Origin: JAWPMT01 sp965267435 | Lineage (GTDB): Bacteria > Bacteroidota > Bacteroidia > Cytophagales > Cyclobacteriaceae | Assembly (NCBI GenBank): GCA_965267435.1 | Contig: OZ253960.1 | Span: 3,782,001 to 3,846,000, forward strand | Length of the DNA: 64,000 nucleotides | Direction: 5' to 3' | Part shown: positions 41,585 through 50,325 of the stretch, in pieces | Layout of the letters: each line of letters opens with the position of its first letter | Position numbering within the stretch: position 1 is the stretch's first letter | Notes under the pieces: generated by a model | Seen by the model: only the letters and a program-made list of their open reading frames with translations | What the model was told of the DNA's origin: nothing | The model's database searches: none | Program-made: the position numbers and the translations under genes

Positions 41585-42478
41585 TCAGACGAGTTTCTTA
41601 CAGTGCTGCGGTATAAGCGCGTGGAGGGCCTCGCTCAAAGTACCAGTGACCGGGCCACGACCTATTTTGCGCCCATCGATTTCCAACACCGGCGTGAGTT
41701 CTCCCATCGTACCCGTAGCAAACGCCTCATCGGCATTGTAAAACTCCACCAGTGACAGGTTCTTTTCTATCACCTCCATTTGCTTCTTCCGGGCGAGGTC
41801 AATGGTCAGTCCCCTGGTAATACCCGGCAAGCAGGCATCGGCGTGTGGCGTGTACAGGACATCGTCCTTCACCATGAACAAATTGGTATCGTTGAGCTCG
41901 GAGACAAAGCCACTATCATCCAACATCACGGCAGCATCGACGCCGGCGACATTGGCCTGGATCTTCGCGAGGATATTATTGAGCAGATTGTTGTGATGGA
42001 TCTTTGAATCCAGGAATTGGGGGCCATTGCGTCGGATAGAGCTAGTGATCACCCGGATGCCACTCTCGTTGTCATACACGAGCTTCTTCCATTCTGCCAG
42101 CACAATCAGGCAGGGCCCCGCCTGGTTCAGACGTGGATCCATTCCGGAAGTAACTTTTTCACCCCTTGTCAGGGTCAATCGGATGTGGGTATCGTGGTCC
42201 ATGCCATTGGCCTCCAGTGTGGCTTTGATAGCACCTTCGATGAAGGCATCATCCGGCACAGTTTCGAATGCCAGCGCCTTTGCCGACTCACGCAGTCTCG
42301 TCAGGTGCTTGTCGAGGCTGAAGATGCCTTCGCGGTAGACACGCAAACCTTCCCAAATGGCATCGCCACCCTGTACTGAGCTGTCCAGTACGGAGACTTT
42401 GGCTTCTTCACGAGGGTAGAGTCTATCCCCCACCCACACTTGGATATTGGCATTCTTTGGGTTGTAAGTCTGTAACAT
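41585..42478 (-). CDS. Class IV aminotransferase (branched-chain or D-amino acid aminotransferase-like)
   Basis: A 297-residue PLP enzyme of fold type IV. Landmarks are VWVGDRLYPREEAKVSVLDSSVQGGDAIWEGLRVY at the N-terminus, DSKIHHNNLLNNILAKIQA with the catalytic Lys near residue 155, AAVMLDDSGFVSELNDTNLFMV near 180, PGITRGLTIDLA and ADEAFATGTMGELTPV. Substrate specificity between branched-chain 2-oxo acids, D-amino acids and aminodeoxychorismate cannot be set from the sequence. It follows the sulfotransferase-like gene by 3 bp, so the two are co-translated. Plant homologues carry both as one fused protein. Confidence 0.88.
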   Translation of the reverse strand: MLQTYNPKNANIQVWVGDRLYPREEAKVSVLDSSVQGGDAIWEGLRVYREGIFSLDKHLTRLRESAKALAFETVPDDAFIEGAIKATLEANGMDHDTHIRLTLTRGEKVTSGMDPRLNQAGPCLIVLAEWKKLVYDNESGIRVITSSIRRNGPQFLDSKIHHNNLLNNILAKIQANVAGVDAAVMLDDSGFVSELNDTNLFMVKDDVLYTPHADACLPGITRGLTIDLARKKQMEVIEKNLSLVEFYNADEAFATGTMGELTPVLEIDGRKIGRGPVTGTLSEALHALIPQHCKKLV

Positions 42479-42481
42479 TGG

Positions 42482-43198
42482 CTATTGAATTCGAAGGGCA
42501 TAATTAGATAATTCCTTGTAGTATGGCAAAGACTCTTGGTAGAGGTCTTCACATTCTGGTGGCAACGGCCGATTAGAGGATGCCTGCGGTTGGAGCCCCG
42601 TGCTGGCATGTACGGTTTTGTACCAATACTTTTCCCAAACACCATCTGCCGCAATGGCACCGGCAGGCCAGCTGACCATGCTATCACTGTAAGAGATCCC
42701 CAATTGCTCACACAAAAGCTGCATGTAGGCCGGAGGGTCTTGCAACAGGTCCCCTGAATCCACTACCAAACACTTCGCGTCGGCAGTACGCAGCTCTTGA
42801 AAAATATCGTGCTGCTGCTTAACGCCAATGTCTCTCATCGTGGGGTTGGGTATCACCTGTGCAAAAGAGGCGATCAACTGCTTGGGATTGCGCAGTAGAA
42901 TGATGTTGACAAGCGGCTTCATGAACTCCCAATCACAATCAATCAGATGATGTGCCATGTTCTTGATGAAGCGATGGTCCCGATCATTCGACGGCACACT
43001 AATGGCGTCTGCGACCGTGGCAAAGTCTGTCGGCTGACTGGACAATATCTCATCCCTACCTGGATGATCTGCTCCTGATTGGTGCAAGTAGTAGGCGTAA
43101 AAAGGCTCATCTACCACGTCTGTATCCCCACGGTGGTGGAATGAATACATGAGCGCAGTGGACACATTTCTAGGACTGGAGATTAAGTGGAATATCAC
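42482..43198 (-). CDS. P-loop sulfotransferase-like protein paired with an aminotransferase
   Basis: A 238-residue protein that starts at GTG. The opening strand and P-loop-like turn MIFHLISSPRNVSTALMYSF, then DVVDEPFYAYYL and HRFIKNMAHHLI, IILLRNPKQLIASFAQV and the tail MVSWPAGAIAADGVWEKYWYKTVHASTG form the sulfotransferase-like (PAPS-binding) pattern. As I recall, the plant branched-chain aminotransferase-like proteins have this domain at the N-terminus, ahead of a class IV aminotransferase. Here the two domains are separate, adjacent genes. The acceptor substrate and the chemistry are unknown. Confidence 0.8.
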   Translation of the reverse strand: MIFHLISSPRNVSTALMYSFHHRGDTDVVDEPFYAYYLHQSGADHPGRDEILSSQPTDFATVADAISVPSNDRDHRFIKNMAHHLIDCDWEFMKPLVNIILLRNPKQLIASFAQVIPNPTMRDIGVKQQHDIFQELRTADAKCLVVDSGDLLQDPPAYMQLLCEQLGISYSDSMVSWPAGAIAADGVWEKYWYKTVHASTGLQPQASSNRPLPPECEDLYQESLPYYKELSNYALRIQ

Positions 43199-43212
43199 GG
43201 TAAAAAGTTGGG

Positions 43213-43794
43213 CTAGTTACAAAGTTGTTGATGGAGGTGAAGCACCTGCGGGATCACGGGTTGCTGGCCATCGTTGACAACGATGAAGTCGGCCATCCCG
43301 ATCTTCTGTTCATTGTCCATTTGTTTGTCCATAATGGCGCGGACCTGTTCTTCGTCGCGATGCGGGTCTCGCTGGAGTACACGTTGAATCCGCACCTCCT
43401 CCGGAGCATCTACGGCAATGATCCCTTCCAACTCCTTGTAGGAGCCGGTTTCGAACAGCAAGGCCGCTTCTTTCAGAACATAGGGACCTTGCTGCCCCTC
43501 GACCCACGATTGGAAATCCTCCGCAACCGCGGGGTGTACGACCGCATTGAGCTTGTGGAGTATCTCTGGGTCATGAAAAGCAATCTTCGCTACGTGTGCC
43601 CTGTCCAGTTCCCCGCCCCGATAGCTTTCTTCTCCGAACAACTCTCTGACAGCTGCAATGACCGGTGGCGCAGTATTCATGATGCTTTTCGCCCTGGTGT
43701 CGGCATCGTAAGTCGCCACTCCCAATACTCGGAAGATCTTGCTCACCACCGACTTCCCAGCGCCAATCCCCCCGGTAATGCCATAGGCTTTCAT
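43213..43794 (-). CDS. coaE: Dephospho-CoA kinase
   Basis: A 193-residue P-loop kinase that adds the 3' phosphate in the last step of coenzyme A synthesis. It begins YGITGGIGAGKSVVSKIFRVLGVATYDADTRAK (Walker A GGIGAGKS and the CoA-site Asp pair). It continues with VVHPAVAEDFQSWV, VLKEAALLFETGSY (lid) and RVLQRDPHRDEEQVRAIMDKQM, typical of CoaE. It overlaps the YbbR gene by 4 bp (ATGA). Length is as expected. Confidence 0.95.
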   Translation of the reverse strand: MKAYGITGGIGAGKSVVSKIFRVLGVATYDADTRAKSIMNTAPPVIAAVRELFGEESYRGGELDRAHVAKIAFHDPEILHKLNAVVHPAVAEDFQSWVEGQQGPYVLKEAALLFETGSYKELEGIIAVDAPEEVRIQRVLQRDPHRDEEQVRAIMDKQMDNEQKIGMADFIVVNDGQQPVIPQVLHLHQQLCN

Positions 43795-44738
43795 TGCTCC
43801 AGGTACAATACTTTCAGGTATTCAGGCTCGATCTCTACTTCTAGCACCTCCTCAGGTGAATAGATCATTATGGCAATGACGGTAGAGTCTATTTCGTCCA
43901 ATAGATTATAATCCAATGTGATGCCGAAGTCGCGCTCCTCGTAGCGGTCCCGGTCGCTGCGCTTCACCACAAAGTGCACATCAATCGTCTCCTGGGAAGG
44001 AACGACCGATGAGTCCGCCGGGAAGTTCAAAGCATCGAAATGGATAGGGATGGTCACTCGTTCAAAACGTTCTACAGAAAATAGCACCTCAATGTCTTCG
44101 GGATCTGCGATCATGACATCGCGGCGAGGCATGCTCAGTTCAATATCATCTTCGTAGTCATCATCGACTCGTGCATCTGGAAGGGCAATGACGTAAGGAT
44201 CGCTCAAAGTATCGATGATGCTCATCGGACCTGTCAGCGTGATGGAGTCAGGTCGAATAGTAATGGGGCTCGTGATTCTGTAGTCTTCGCGCATATCGAT
44301 AGCAGCGGAGTCGATCTCAACTTTGAAACGTCGAGTGCGCTTGTCCTCGATATCGAAGAATATGGTATCAGTGATCAGGTAGTTGATCCTCAACTCGCTC
44401 AATTCGTCAGTAACGATCGGTAAGAGTGATGCCCTGGTGTAGAACCGAATGAGCGTGGGATTGTCCAGCTCGATGGTAATGGGCGAGGGGTTGAATAGAA
44501 TGAACGTCCTTCGTAGAAGATTCCAGCCACCACTGGTGACGTCGATCTTGAGTGACTGAGGCAGGGGCTCCATGATCACGACGCTATCTCGCTCAAATTG
44601 AAATTCGAGTGGGTAGATCAGTCGTGTCGTGTGCTCTTTATTCAGTTCATTAAAAAACCAAAAGGTAGTGGCTCCCAACAATGAGAGCAGCACTACCTTC
44701 CAGCTTGATAGATTTCCAAGAAAACCTCTTCCTGCCAT
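43791..44738 (-). CDS. YbbR-like domain protein (CdaR-type)
   Basis: A 315-residue protein with one N-terminal membrane helix (WKVVLLSLLGATTFWFFNEL, about residues 12-31) and then three or so YbbR-type beta-rich repeats outside the membrane, for example ITSPITIRPDSITLTGPMSIIDTL and VPSQETIDVHFVVKRSD. YbbR proteins such as CdaR regulate the diadenylate cyclase CdaA in Firmicutes. A CdaA homologue exists in this window at 50326, in a separate transcription unit. It is therefore a candidate regulator of c-di-AMP synthesis, by inference only. It lies between yajC and coaE, coupled to the latter by a 4-bp overlap. Confidence 0.8.
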   Translation of the reverse strand: MAGRGFLGNLSSWKVVLLSLLGATTFWFFNELNKEHTTRLIYPLEFQFERDSVVIMEPLPQSLKIDVTSGGWNLLRRTFILFNPSPITIELDNPTLIRFYTRASLLPIVTDELSELRINYLITDTIFFDIEDKRTRRFKVEIDSAAIDMREDYRITSPITIRPDSITLTGPMSIIDTLSDPYVIALPDARVDDDYEDDIELSMPRRDVMIADPEDIEVLFSVERFERVTIPIHFDALNFPADSSVVPSQETIDVHFVVKRSDRDRYEERDFGITLDYNLLDEIDSTVIAIMIYSPEEVLEVEIEPEYLKVLYLEQ

Positions 44739-44751
44739 CTAGCTCATAGAG

Positions 44752-45063
44752 TCAAGATTGGTTCTGAAACTGCTTGGAGGCTTCGAGCGACAGCGATGAT
44801 TTTTCTATCACCAGCTTGTTGCCGCGGTCCACATCCAGGGTGATCGTTGAATCTTCGACGGAGACCACTTTCCCATGGATCCCTCCGAGCGTGACCACTT
44901 TATCCCCTTTTTTGACGGCCTCAATGAACCTCTTTGAATCTTTTTGCTTTTTCTGTTGCGGCCGAATGAAGAACAGATAGAAGATCGCTATCATCCCCAC
45001 GGGTAACAGGAATTGTTGCCAACTTCCTGACGCGGCCGCCTGCAGTAGTACGGTTTTCATCAT
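44752..45063 (-). CDS. yajC: Preprotein translocase subunit YajC
   Basis: A 103-residue inner-membrane protein with one helix near residues 15-35 (FLLPVGMIAIFYLFFI) followed by RPQQKKQKDSKRFIEAVKKGDKVVTLGGIHGKVVSVEDSTITLDV, the YajC signature with a small SH3-like domain. It is part of the SecDF-YajC holotranslocon. The ATG at 45063 is chosen over a TTG just before it; 45060 is also possible. Confidence 0.93.
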   Translation of the reverse strand: MMKTVLLQAAASGSWQQFLLPVGMIAIFYLFFIRPQQKKQKDSKRFIEAVKKGDKVVTLGGIHGKVVSVEDSTITLDVDRGNKLVIEKSSLSLEASKQFQNQS

Positions 45064-45082
45064 CAATGTTTATGTGTAGTCT

Positions 45083-45616
45083 TTACGACGGCTGGTCTGG
45101 CTTCACCACATTAGCCCTGATCTGCAACTTGGTGACCTTGGGGAATGTGTTGGCAGTGACAGTAACCGTCTTGTTTTGTGTTCCTGGCTTGTTACGGCTG
45201 TTGAACTGCACCTTGATCTCGCCAGAGCCTCCTACAGGAATAGGATCCTTGGAGAAAGCGGGAACGGTACATCCACATGATGCCGTAGCACTTGAAATGA
45301 TCAGTGGCGCCTCACCATTGTTAGTGAAAGTGAAAACGTGATCCACGATATCTCCTTCGTTGATAGTGCCAAAGTCATGGTCTGTCTGTGTCCATGCGAA
45401 TCCCGGTAGAGGACCTTCAGGCTTAGTCTCCGGAGTAGGTATAGGGTTTGTCGGTGAGCTGATTGACGGAGGAGGGGTAGAACCACCACCGTTTCTAGCT
45501 TCCAATTCCGCCACGCGTCCCTCAAGTTTGGCGATACGCGCCTCGGTGTCTTTGCTTGAGCAGCTAGCTACCGCTACAGCTACAAAAGCAATTACTAAAA
45601 CTCTCAACATTGTCAT
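45083..45616 (-). CDS. DUF1573 lipoprotein
   Basis: A 177-residue protein with a lipoprotein signal (lipobox VASC, Cys19), a short coiled coil (RIAKLEGRVAELEARN) and a Pro/Thr-rich linker. A DUF1573 Ig-like domain follows from about residue 75: TDHDFGTINEGDIVDHVFTF, TNNGEAPLIISSATASCGC, EIKVQFNSRNKPGTQNKTV. DUF1573 domains are common in Bacteroidota envelope proteins and probably mediate protein contacts. It sits with yajC in a dense minus-strand run. Confidence 0.9.
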   Translation of the reverse strand: MTMLRVLVIAFVAVAVASCSSKDTEARIAKLEGRVAELEARNGGGSTPPPSISSPTNPIPTPETKPEGPLPGFAWTQTDHDFGTINEGDIVDHVFTFTNNGEAPLIISSATASCGCTVPAFSKDPIPVGGSGEIKVQFNSRNKPGTQNKTVTVTANTFPKVTKLQIRANVVKPDQPS

Positions 45617-45640
45617 ATTCTGAATGATTTTTGTTTTTCA

Positions 45641-45648
45641 CAAAGCTA
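45641..45648 (-). promoter_or_regulatory. Possible -7 promoter element before the DUF1573 gene
   Basis: TAGCTTTG on the minus strand fits TAnnTTTG and lies 24 bp upstream of the start. No TTG at the preferred distance. Confidence 0.35.
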
Positions 45649-45709
45649 GTGAATAAGGGCTCTATTATCTCCCTTGCAAATCCTAACGAAGTGTTAAAGT
45701 ATTGAAGAT

Positions 45710-46009
45710 CTAGCCTTTGCGGATCTGCTCCATCAGTCCATTGACGTCATCGAGCAGCTTTTCAGCCTTCTCTTTGGCACTAGAGATGATCTTTTCACCC
45801 TCGGCTTTGGCCTCGCTTTCGACCTTTACCTTGCCTTCCAGGATCTCTCCCATGATGTCCTCAAATCTCCTTTTGTACTTGTCCAGAAGGAAAGAAAGTT
45901 TGTCACGAGTATTAGAGCCCTTCTCTGGTGCATAGAGGAGTCCGACTACGGCTCCCGCAATCAGGCCTAAGAGAAATGCAAAAATTGAACTACCTGATCC
46001 TTTGCTCAT
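45710..46009 (-). CDS. YtxH domain-containing protein
   Basis: A 99-residue protein with a glycine-rich N-terminal membrane helix (IFAFLLGLIAGAVVGLLYAPEKG) and a long charged helix rich in Lys and Glu (EAKAEGEKIISSAKEKAEKLL). This is the YtxH pattern seen in stress-related small membrane proteins. It starts 3 bp after the NusB stop codon, so it is co-transcribed. The function is unknown. Confidence 0.88.
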   Translation of the reverse strand: MSKGSGSSIFAFLLGLIAGAVVGLLYAPEKGSNTRDKLSFLLDKYKRRFEDIMGEILEGKVKVESEAKAEGEKIISSAKEKAEKLLDDVNGLMEQIRKG

Positions 46010-46012
46010 TGC

Positions 46013-47182
46013 TTACCTGTTATCTATCAGTCCGCGTCCGCTTTTCTTTATTGTACCGTTCGAAGTTAGCTCGTTTGCCAATACATCCAAAATACCGTTC
46101 ACAAATTGTTTGCTCTTCGGTGTGCTGTATAGCTTCGAGATCTCAATGAACTCATTGATAGTGACTTTGACCGGGATACTTGTGCAAGTGATCATTTCAG
46201 TAAGCGCCATTTTAAGAATGATCTTATCCAGCCTCGCCACACGCGACATGTCCCAGTTTCTGCTCTTGCCACCTATGATTTGATCAAACTCCAGATCGCG
46301 ATCTACGGTCACGTCAAATAAAGTCCGGAAGTACGCAAAATCATCCTCCTCATTGAGGCTGAGTGCCTTCATCTCAAAGGCTTCGTCAACTTCCGGATCA
46401 TAGCTCTGGATGGTTTTGGTCACCATGCTTTTGAGGATGGCTTTGTTTTCGGACCACTGAAGATCCACAGTACTCATGTGGTCATCAACGACAGACTCCT
46501 TGAATAGCAGCGACTTCATCACGTACTTCACCGCCTGAAAGTGATCCTCATCACTGGGGGACTTCTTCGTCTGGTACTCAACCAGTGCCTCACTCTTGGA
46601 CCATGTATCCCGGAACCAGGTGCGTAATTCTTCCCGGTCTTGATCCCAAGTTATATTTTTCGCTTTCACCTCCTCCAGTAGTGCGGGGAAGCTAGAGAGC
46701 GCCTTTACGACGGGGTTGTTCATGAAGTGGTAGTGATACTCCATGCGTCGCTGGGTATGACTCTTCTCTCTACGCTCCTTTTCCTGCGCTTCAAACGCCG
46801 CAATCTCGCCGGGAATCAGGAGGAACTTGACATAGGTTCGGTAGATATTGCGAATCTCCTGCTCCATCCGCGTTCGGGCAGACTTCCGCTCCGCTTTCAG
46901 TTGAGTTTCGAATTTCTCTTGATGCGTGGCGACACCTTGGGCAATATCCGTATCTACGTTTTCGTCGGCCTCTGTGCCTTCGAGAGCCTCGAGAAACGTC
47001 CGCTTGACAAAACGCTGCTTCTTCTCGAACTGCTTCTTCTCCAGCGAATCATGCAAGGCGGGATCGAACTGAAACTCCTCGGCGAGTTCATTGGCAATGA
47101 TCTCCTTCAGCGAATCGATTGAGAGGTCGTAGCCGTACAAAGCCTGCATCGCTTTGATCCTCAGTATTCGCCTATTTAACAT
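46013..47182 (-). CDS. nusB: Transcription antitermination factor NusB, extended form
   Basis: A 389-residue protein. The NusB fold occupies the C-terminal part (about residues 260-385), with DRDLEFDQIIGGKSRNWDMSRVARLDKIILKMALTEM and PVKVTINEFIEISKLYSTPKSKQFVNGILDVLAN as its core. The N-terminal RRILRIKAMQALYGY is the usual NusB opening. About 230 extra residues between opening and core, mostly charged helices, make it more than twice the E. coli length; such enlargement is known in Bacteroidota. NusB binds boxA RNA with NusE in rRNA antitermination. Confidence 0.92.
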   Translation of the reverse strand: MLNRRILRIKAMQALYGYDLSIDSLKEIIANELAEEFQFDPALHDSLEKKQFEKKQRFVKRTFLEALEGTEADENVDTDIAQGVATHQEKFETQLKAERKSARTRMEQEIRNIYRTYVKFLLIPGEIAAFEAQEKERREKSHTQRRMEYHYHFMNNPVVKALSSFPALLEEVKAKNITWDQDREELRTWFRDTWSKSEALVEYQTKKSPSDEDHFQAVKYVMKSLLFKESVVDDHMSTVDLQWSENKAILKSMVTKTIQSYDPEVDEAFEMKALSLNEEDDFAYFRTLFDVTVDRDLEFDQIIGGKSRNWDMSRVARLDKIILKMALTEMITCTSIPVKVTINEFIEISKLYSTPKSKQFVNGILDVLANELTSNGTIKKSGRGLIDNR

Positions 47183-47197
47183 ATCCGCTGATTAACA

Positions 47198-48295
47198 CTA
47201 ATGTGATAGTTTAACTTTTCCTACTTTCTCGATGCGATTAAGCGCCAAATCTAACGCAGCCTTGTGTGTCGTCACCTGATTCCTGCTAGCATATTCTATG
47301 ACATCGAGGCATACATCGTAGATTCTCTCCGTTTGAGACATGACCCTTTCACGATTGTAATTGCCCTGCTGCTCATAATAGACATTGGTAATGCCGCCGG
47401 AGTTGATCAGGAAATCAGGAGCATAGAGGATCCCCTGATCCATTAGTTTTTGGCCATGAAGCTCTTCGTCATCCAGTTGATTATTAGCGCCCCCAGAGAC
47501 GATGGCGCATCGCAATTGCTTGATAGTCTGATCATTGATGGTAGCTCCCATGGCGCATGGCGCGTAAATGTCCATGTCCGTGCTGTATATGTCTTCAGAA
47601 TCAATGACCTCCACCTTGTGTGCTTTCGTGACTTGGGCTACTTTGTCCTCAAAAATATCACTTATACCTACTTTAGCACCCTCTTTTACCAAATAGTCTA
47701 CCAAATGTGATCCGACATGGCCGACACCCTGGACTACTACCTTTTTACCTTCCAGACTGTCAGAGCCATACGTCTTTTTAGCAGCGGCCTTCATTCCCAT
47801 GTATACTCCATAAGCTGTGACCGGACTGGGATCCCCTGAACCACCCATACTCACCGGCAGCCCCGCCACATAAGGAGTCTCCATGCGTATATACTCCATG
47901 TCACGCGTCGTCATGTTCATGTCTTCAGCAGTCCAATATCTGCCGCCAAGGCTGTCGACGAATCTGCCAAACCTGCGCATGAAGGCCTCATCTTTCAGCT
48001 CACGGACATCGCCTATGATCACAGCCTTCCCACCACCAATATTGAGGCCGGCTATAGCGTTTTTAAACGTCATACCGCGCGCCAGACGTAGTACATCACG
48101 CAAGGCATCCTGCTCGGAGGCGTAGTTCCACATCCGGGTACCTCCCATACCTGGACCTAAAACGGTGTTGTGGAGAGCGATGATGGCCTTGAGGCCGGTG
48201 GCGGGATCACTGCAAAAAACGACCTGCTCATGCTCGAGCGCAGTCATCTGTTCAAACAGGTTGGCGGTGTGCGTTTCGGGGCTCATTTCTACCAT
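47198..48295 (-). CDS. ldh: Leucine/Glu/Phe/Val dehydrogenase
   Basis: A 365-residue NAD-dependent amino acid dehydrogenase. The catalytic segment is LGPGMGGTRMWNYASEQDALRDVLRLARGMTFKNAIAGLNIGGGKAVI (about residues 47-94) with the catalytic Lys residues in TFKNA and GGGKA. The Rossmann part begins KKVVVQGVGHVGSHLVDYLVKEGAKVGISDI near 187, and IVSGGANNQLDDEE near 275 is the family's nucleotide-binding loop. It interconverts leucine-type amino acids and oxo acids. An ATG at 48295 was preferred to a TTG. The substrate is inferred as branched-chain by subfamily features. Confidence 0.93.
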   Translation of the reverse strand: MVEMSPETHTANLFEQMTALEHEQVVFCSDPATGLKAIIALHNTVLGPGMGGTRMWNYASEQDALRDVLRLARGMTFKNAIAGLNIGGGKAVIIGDVRELKDEAFMRRFGRFVDSLGGRYWTAEDMNMTTRDMEYIRMETPYVAGLPVSMGGSGDPSPVTAYGVYMGMKAAAKKTYGSDSLEGKKVVVQGVGHVGSHLVDYLVKEGAKVGISDIFEDKVAQVTKAHKVEVIDSEDIYSTDMDIYAPCAMGATINDQTIKQLRCAIVSGGANNQLDDEELHGQKLMDQGILYAPDFLINSGGITNVYYEQQGNYNRERVMSQTERIYDVCLDVIEYASRNQVTTHKAALDLALNRIEKVGKVKLSH

Positions 48296-48516
48296 TTGGG
48301 TCAATTTCTCTTCAGTGATACAAGGGGTGTTGGAATGATAACTCCTTTGATGCTGTTTATATTCGTGTCAAGATCGAAAAGATCGGCAAAACTAGCCCAT
48401 TTTGGACAAACGAACCATTTCCGCACTGGCGTGTTCCCAATAAGTACCGGTGAATTTTCAGGGGTGAGATGACCCTGCAAACAGCCAAGAGACATCCATA
48501 TTCTGATTGACAATCT

Positions 48517-50307
48517 GTGAGAGAATTATCCGCCTTAAATAAGTATTTCTTCAAGTACAAGTACCACTTGCTGCTTGGCACGCTGTTCATCATTATTTCC
48601 AATTTTTTCTCCATCGTGCCAGCATGGACCGTGCGTCACGCTTTTGATCTCCTGGAGCAAAGTTTTGGGATCTATCAGCTGTTCGACGGGTTTGATCTGC
48701 AGAGTGACACGTACTCTCTGTTTGCTTCGAGTATTCTGATTCTCGGTATGGTGATTTTGCTGTCAGCACTACTCAGAGGGATCTTTATGTTCTTCATGCG
48801 TCAGACAATCATCGTGATGTCACGGCACATCGAATATGACCTGAAAAACGAGATCTACTATCATTACCAGACACTGCCCCTGAGCTTTTACAGGCGCAAT
48901 AATACAGGCGATCTAATGGCCAGGATCTCAGAAGATGTGAGCAAGGTGCGGATGTACATCGGTCCGGCGGTCATGTATGGCATCAACCTTTTTACGCTGT
49001 TTCTGATGGTGATCCCATTCATGTTTTCCATCAATCCGAAACTAACGATCTACTCTCTCATCCCTCTCCCTCTGTTATCAATCAGTATCTATTTCGTCAA
49101 CAACATCATCAATAGAAGGTCCGAAGAAATACAGAGGAGCCTATCCAATCTCTCCACGTTTGTCCAGGAGGCATTTTCAGGTATTCGGGTGATCAAGGCC
49201 TTTGCCCGGGAAGAGGACATTGCCAGGAATTTTGACAGCGAAAGCGATGATTATAAAGAGAAGTCTCTGAGACTGGCATTTGTCAATGCACTGTTCTTCC
49301 CACTGATCATGGGACTGATAGGCCTGAGCGTGATTTTGACAGTCTACATCGGTGGCATCGAGGTGTTCAACGGCAGCGTAACTGCTGGAAACATTGCAGA
49401 GTTCATTATCTACGTGAATCTTCTCACCTGGCCCGTGACCTCGCTTGGATGGATCACCAGCATCATCCAGCGGGCTGCAGCATCGCAGAAGCGCGTCAAT
49501 GAGTTTCTCAATACCAAAAGTGAAATCGTCTCCAATGAGGATTTGGAAGAGTCGCTACGGGGGGATCTGGTCTTTAGAAATGTCGACTTCACTTATCCCG
49601 ATTCAGGCATTGAGGCATTGAAGGGTGTTTCTTTCGAGGTCAAGCCGGGAGAATCCCTGGCTATCATCGGCACCACAGGATCTGGCAAAAGCACCATTGC
49701 CAACCTGATATGTCGAATGTACGATGCAACAGACGGGGTGATCGAGATTGATGGCCGGGATATCAAGCGCTACAACCTCTCGGCACTGCGAGAACAGATT
49801 GGCTATGTGCCTCAGGACGTCTTCCTATTCTCGGACACCATACTGAACAACATCTCTTTTGGACGGCCAAATATGTCAATAGAAAGTGTGAAGCAGGCGG
49901 CGAAGGATGCCGATCTATTGGAGAACATCAGCCGATTCCCTGAGGGATTTGAAACTCGAGTGGGGGAACGCGGGATCACTCTCTCCGGAGGACAGAAACA
50001 AAGGGTCTCAATCGCTCGCGCGATCGCTAAGGAGCCGAAATTTTTGATTCTCGACGATGCCCTGTCCGCGGTAGATACGAAGACAGAAAGCGCCATCCTC
50101 AATGCCATGGCACAGATCATGAAAGGAAGGACGTCGGTAGTTATTTCACATCGTGTATCCTCCGCCAAACTGGCGGATCGGATTATCGTTCTGGACGACG
50201 GCAAAATCGTCGAGCAAGGAACTCACGAAGCGCTCATGGAGAGGAATGGTGTCTTCAAGGAACTTTATGACAAGCAGTTGTCGAGCGAAGATGCGATAGC
50301 CTCGTAG
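48517..50307 (+). CDS. ABC exporter, fused permease and ATPase (MsbA-type)
   Basis: A 596-residue half transporter. Six helices cover about residues 15-310 (for example YHLLLGTLFIIISNFF and LFFPLIMGLIGLSVIL), with the LSFYRRNNTGDLMARISEDV intracellular coupling segment. The ATPase begins near 340 with Walker A GTTGSGKST, Q-loop, signature LSGGQKQR and Walker B FLILDDALSAVDTKT. It probably works as a homodimer that exports lipids or drugs. Translation begins at a GTG at 48517. It is divergent from leucine dehydrogenase. Confidence 0.93.
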   Translation: MRELSALNKYFFKYKYHLLLGTLFIIISNFFSIVPAWTVRHAFDLLEQSFGIYQLFDGFDLQSDTYSLFASSILILGMVILLSALLRGIFMFFMRQTIIVMSRHIEYDLKNEIYYHYQTLPLSFYRRNNTGDLMARISEDVSKVRMYIGPAVMYGINLFTLFLMVIPFMFSINPKLTIYSLIPLPLLSISIYFVNNIINRRSEEIQRSLSNLSTFVQEAFSGIRVIKAFAREEDIARNFDSESDDYKEKSLRLAFVNALFFPLIMGLIGLSVILTVYIGGIEVFNGSVTAGNIAEFIIYVNLLTWPVTSLGWITSIIQRAAASQKRVNEFLNTKSEIVSNEDLEESLRGDLVFRNVDFTYPDSGIEALKGVSFEVKPGESLAIIGTTGSGKSTIANLICRMYDATDGVIEIDGRDIKRYNLSALREQIGYVPQDVFLFSDTILNNISFGRPNMSIESVKQAAKDADLLENISRFPEGFETRVGERGITLSGGQKQRVSIARAIAKEPKFLILDDALSAVDTKTESAILNAMAQIMKGRTSVVISHRVSSAKLADRIIVLDDGKIVEQGTHEALMERNGVFKELYDKQLSSEDAIAS

Positions 50308-50325
50308 TGCGGGTTTTCGCTAGGT

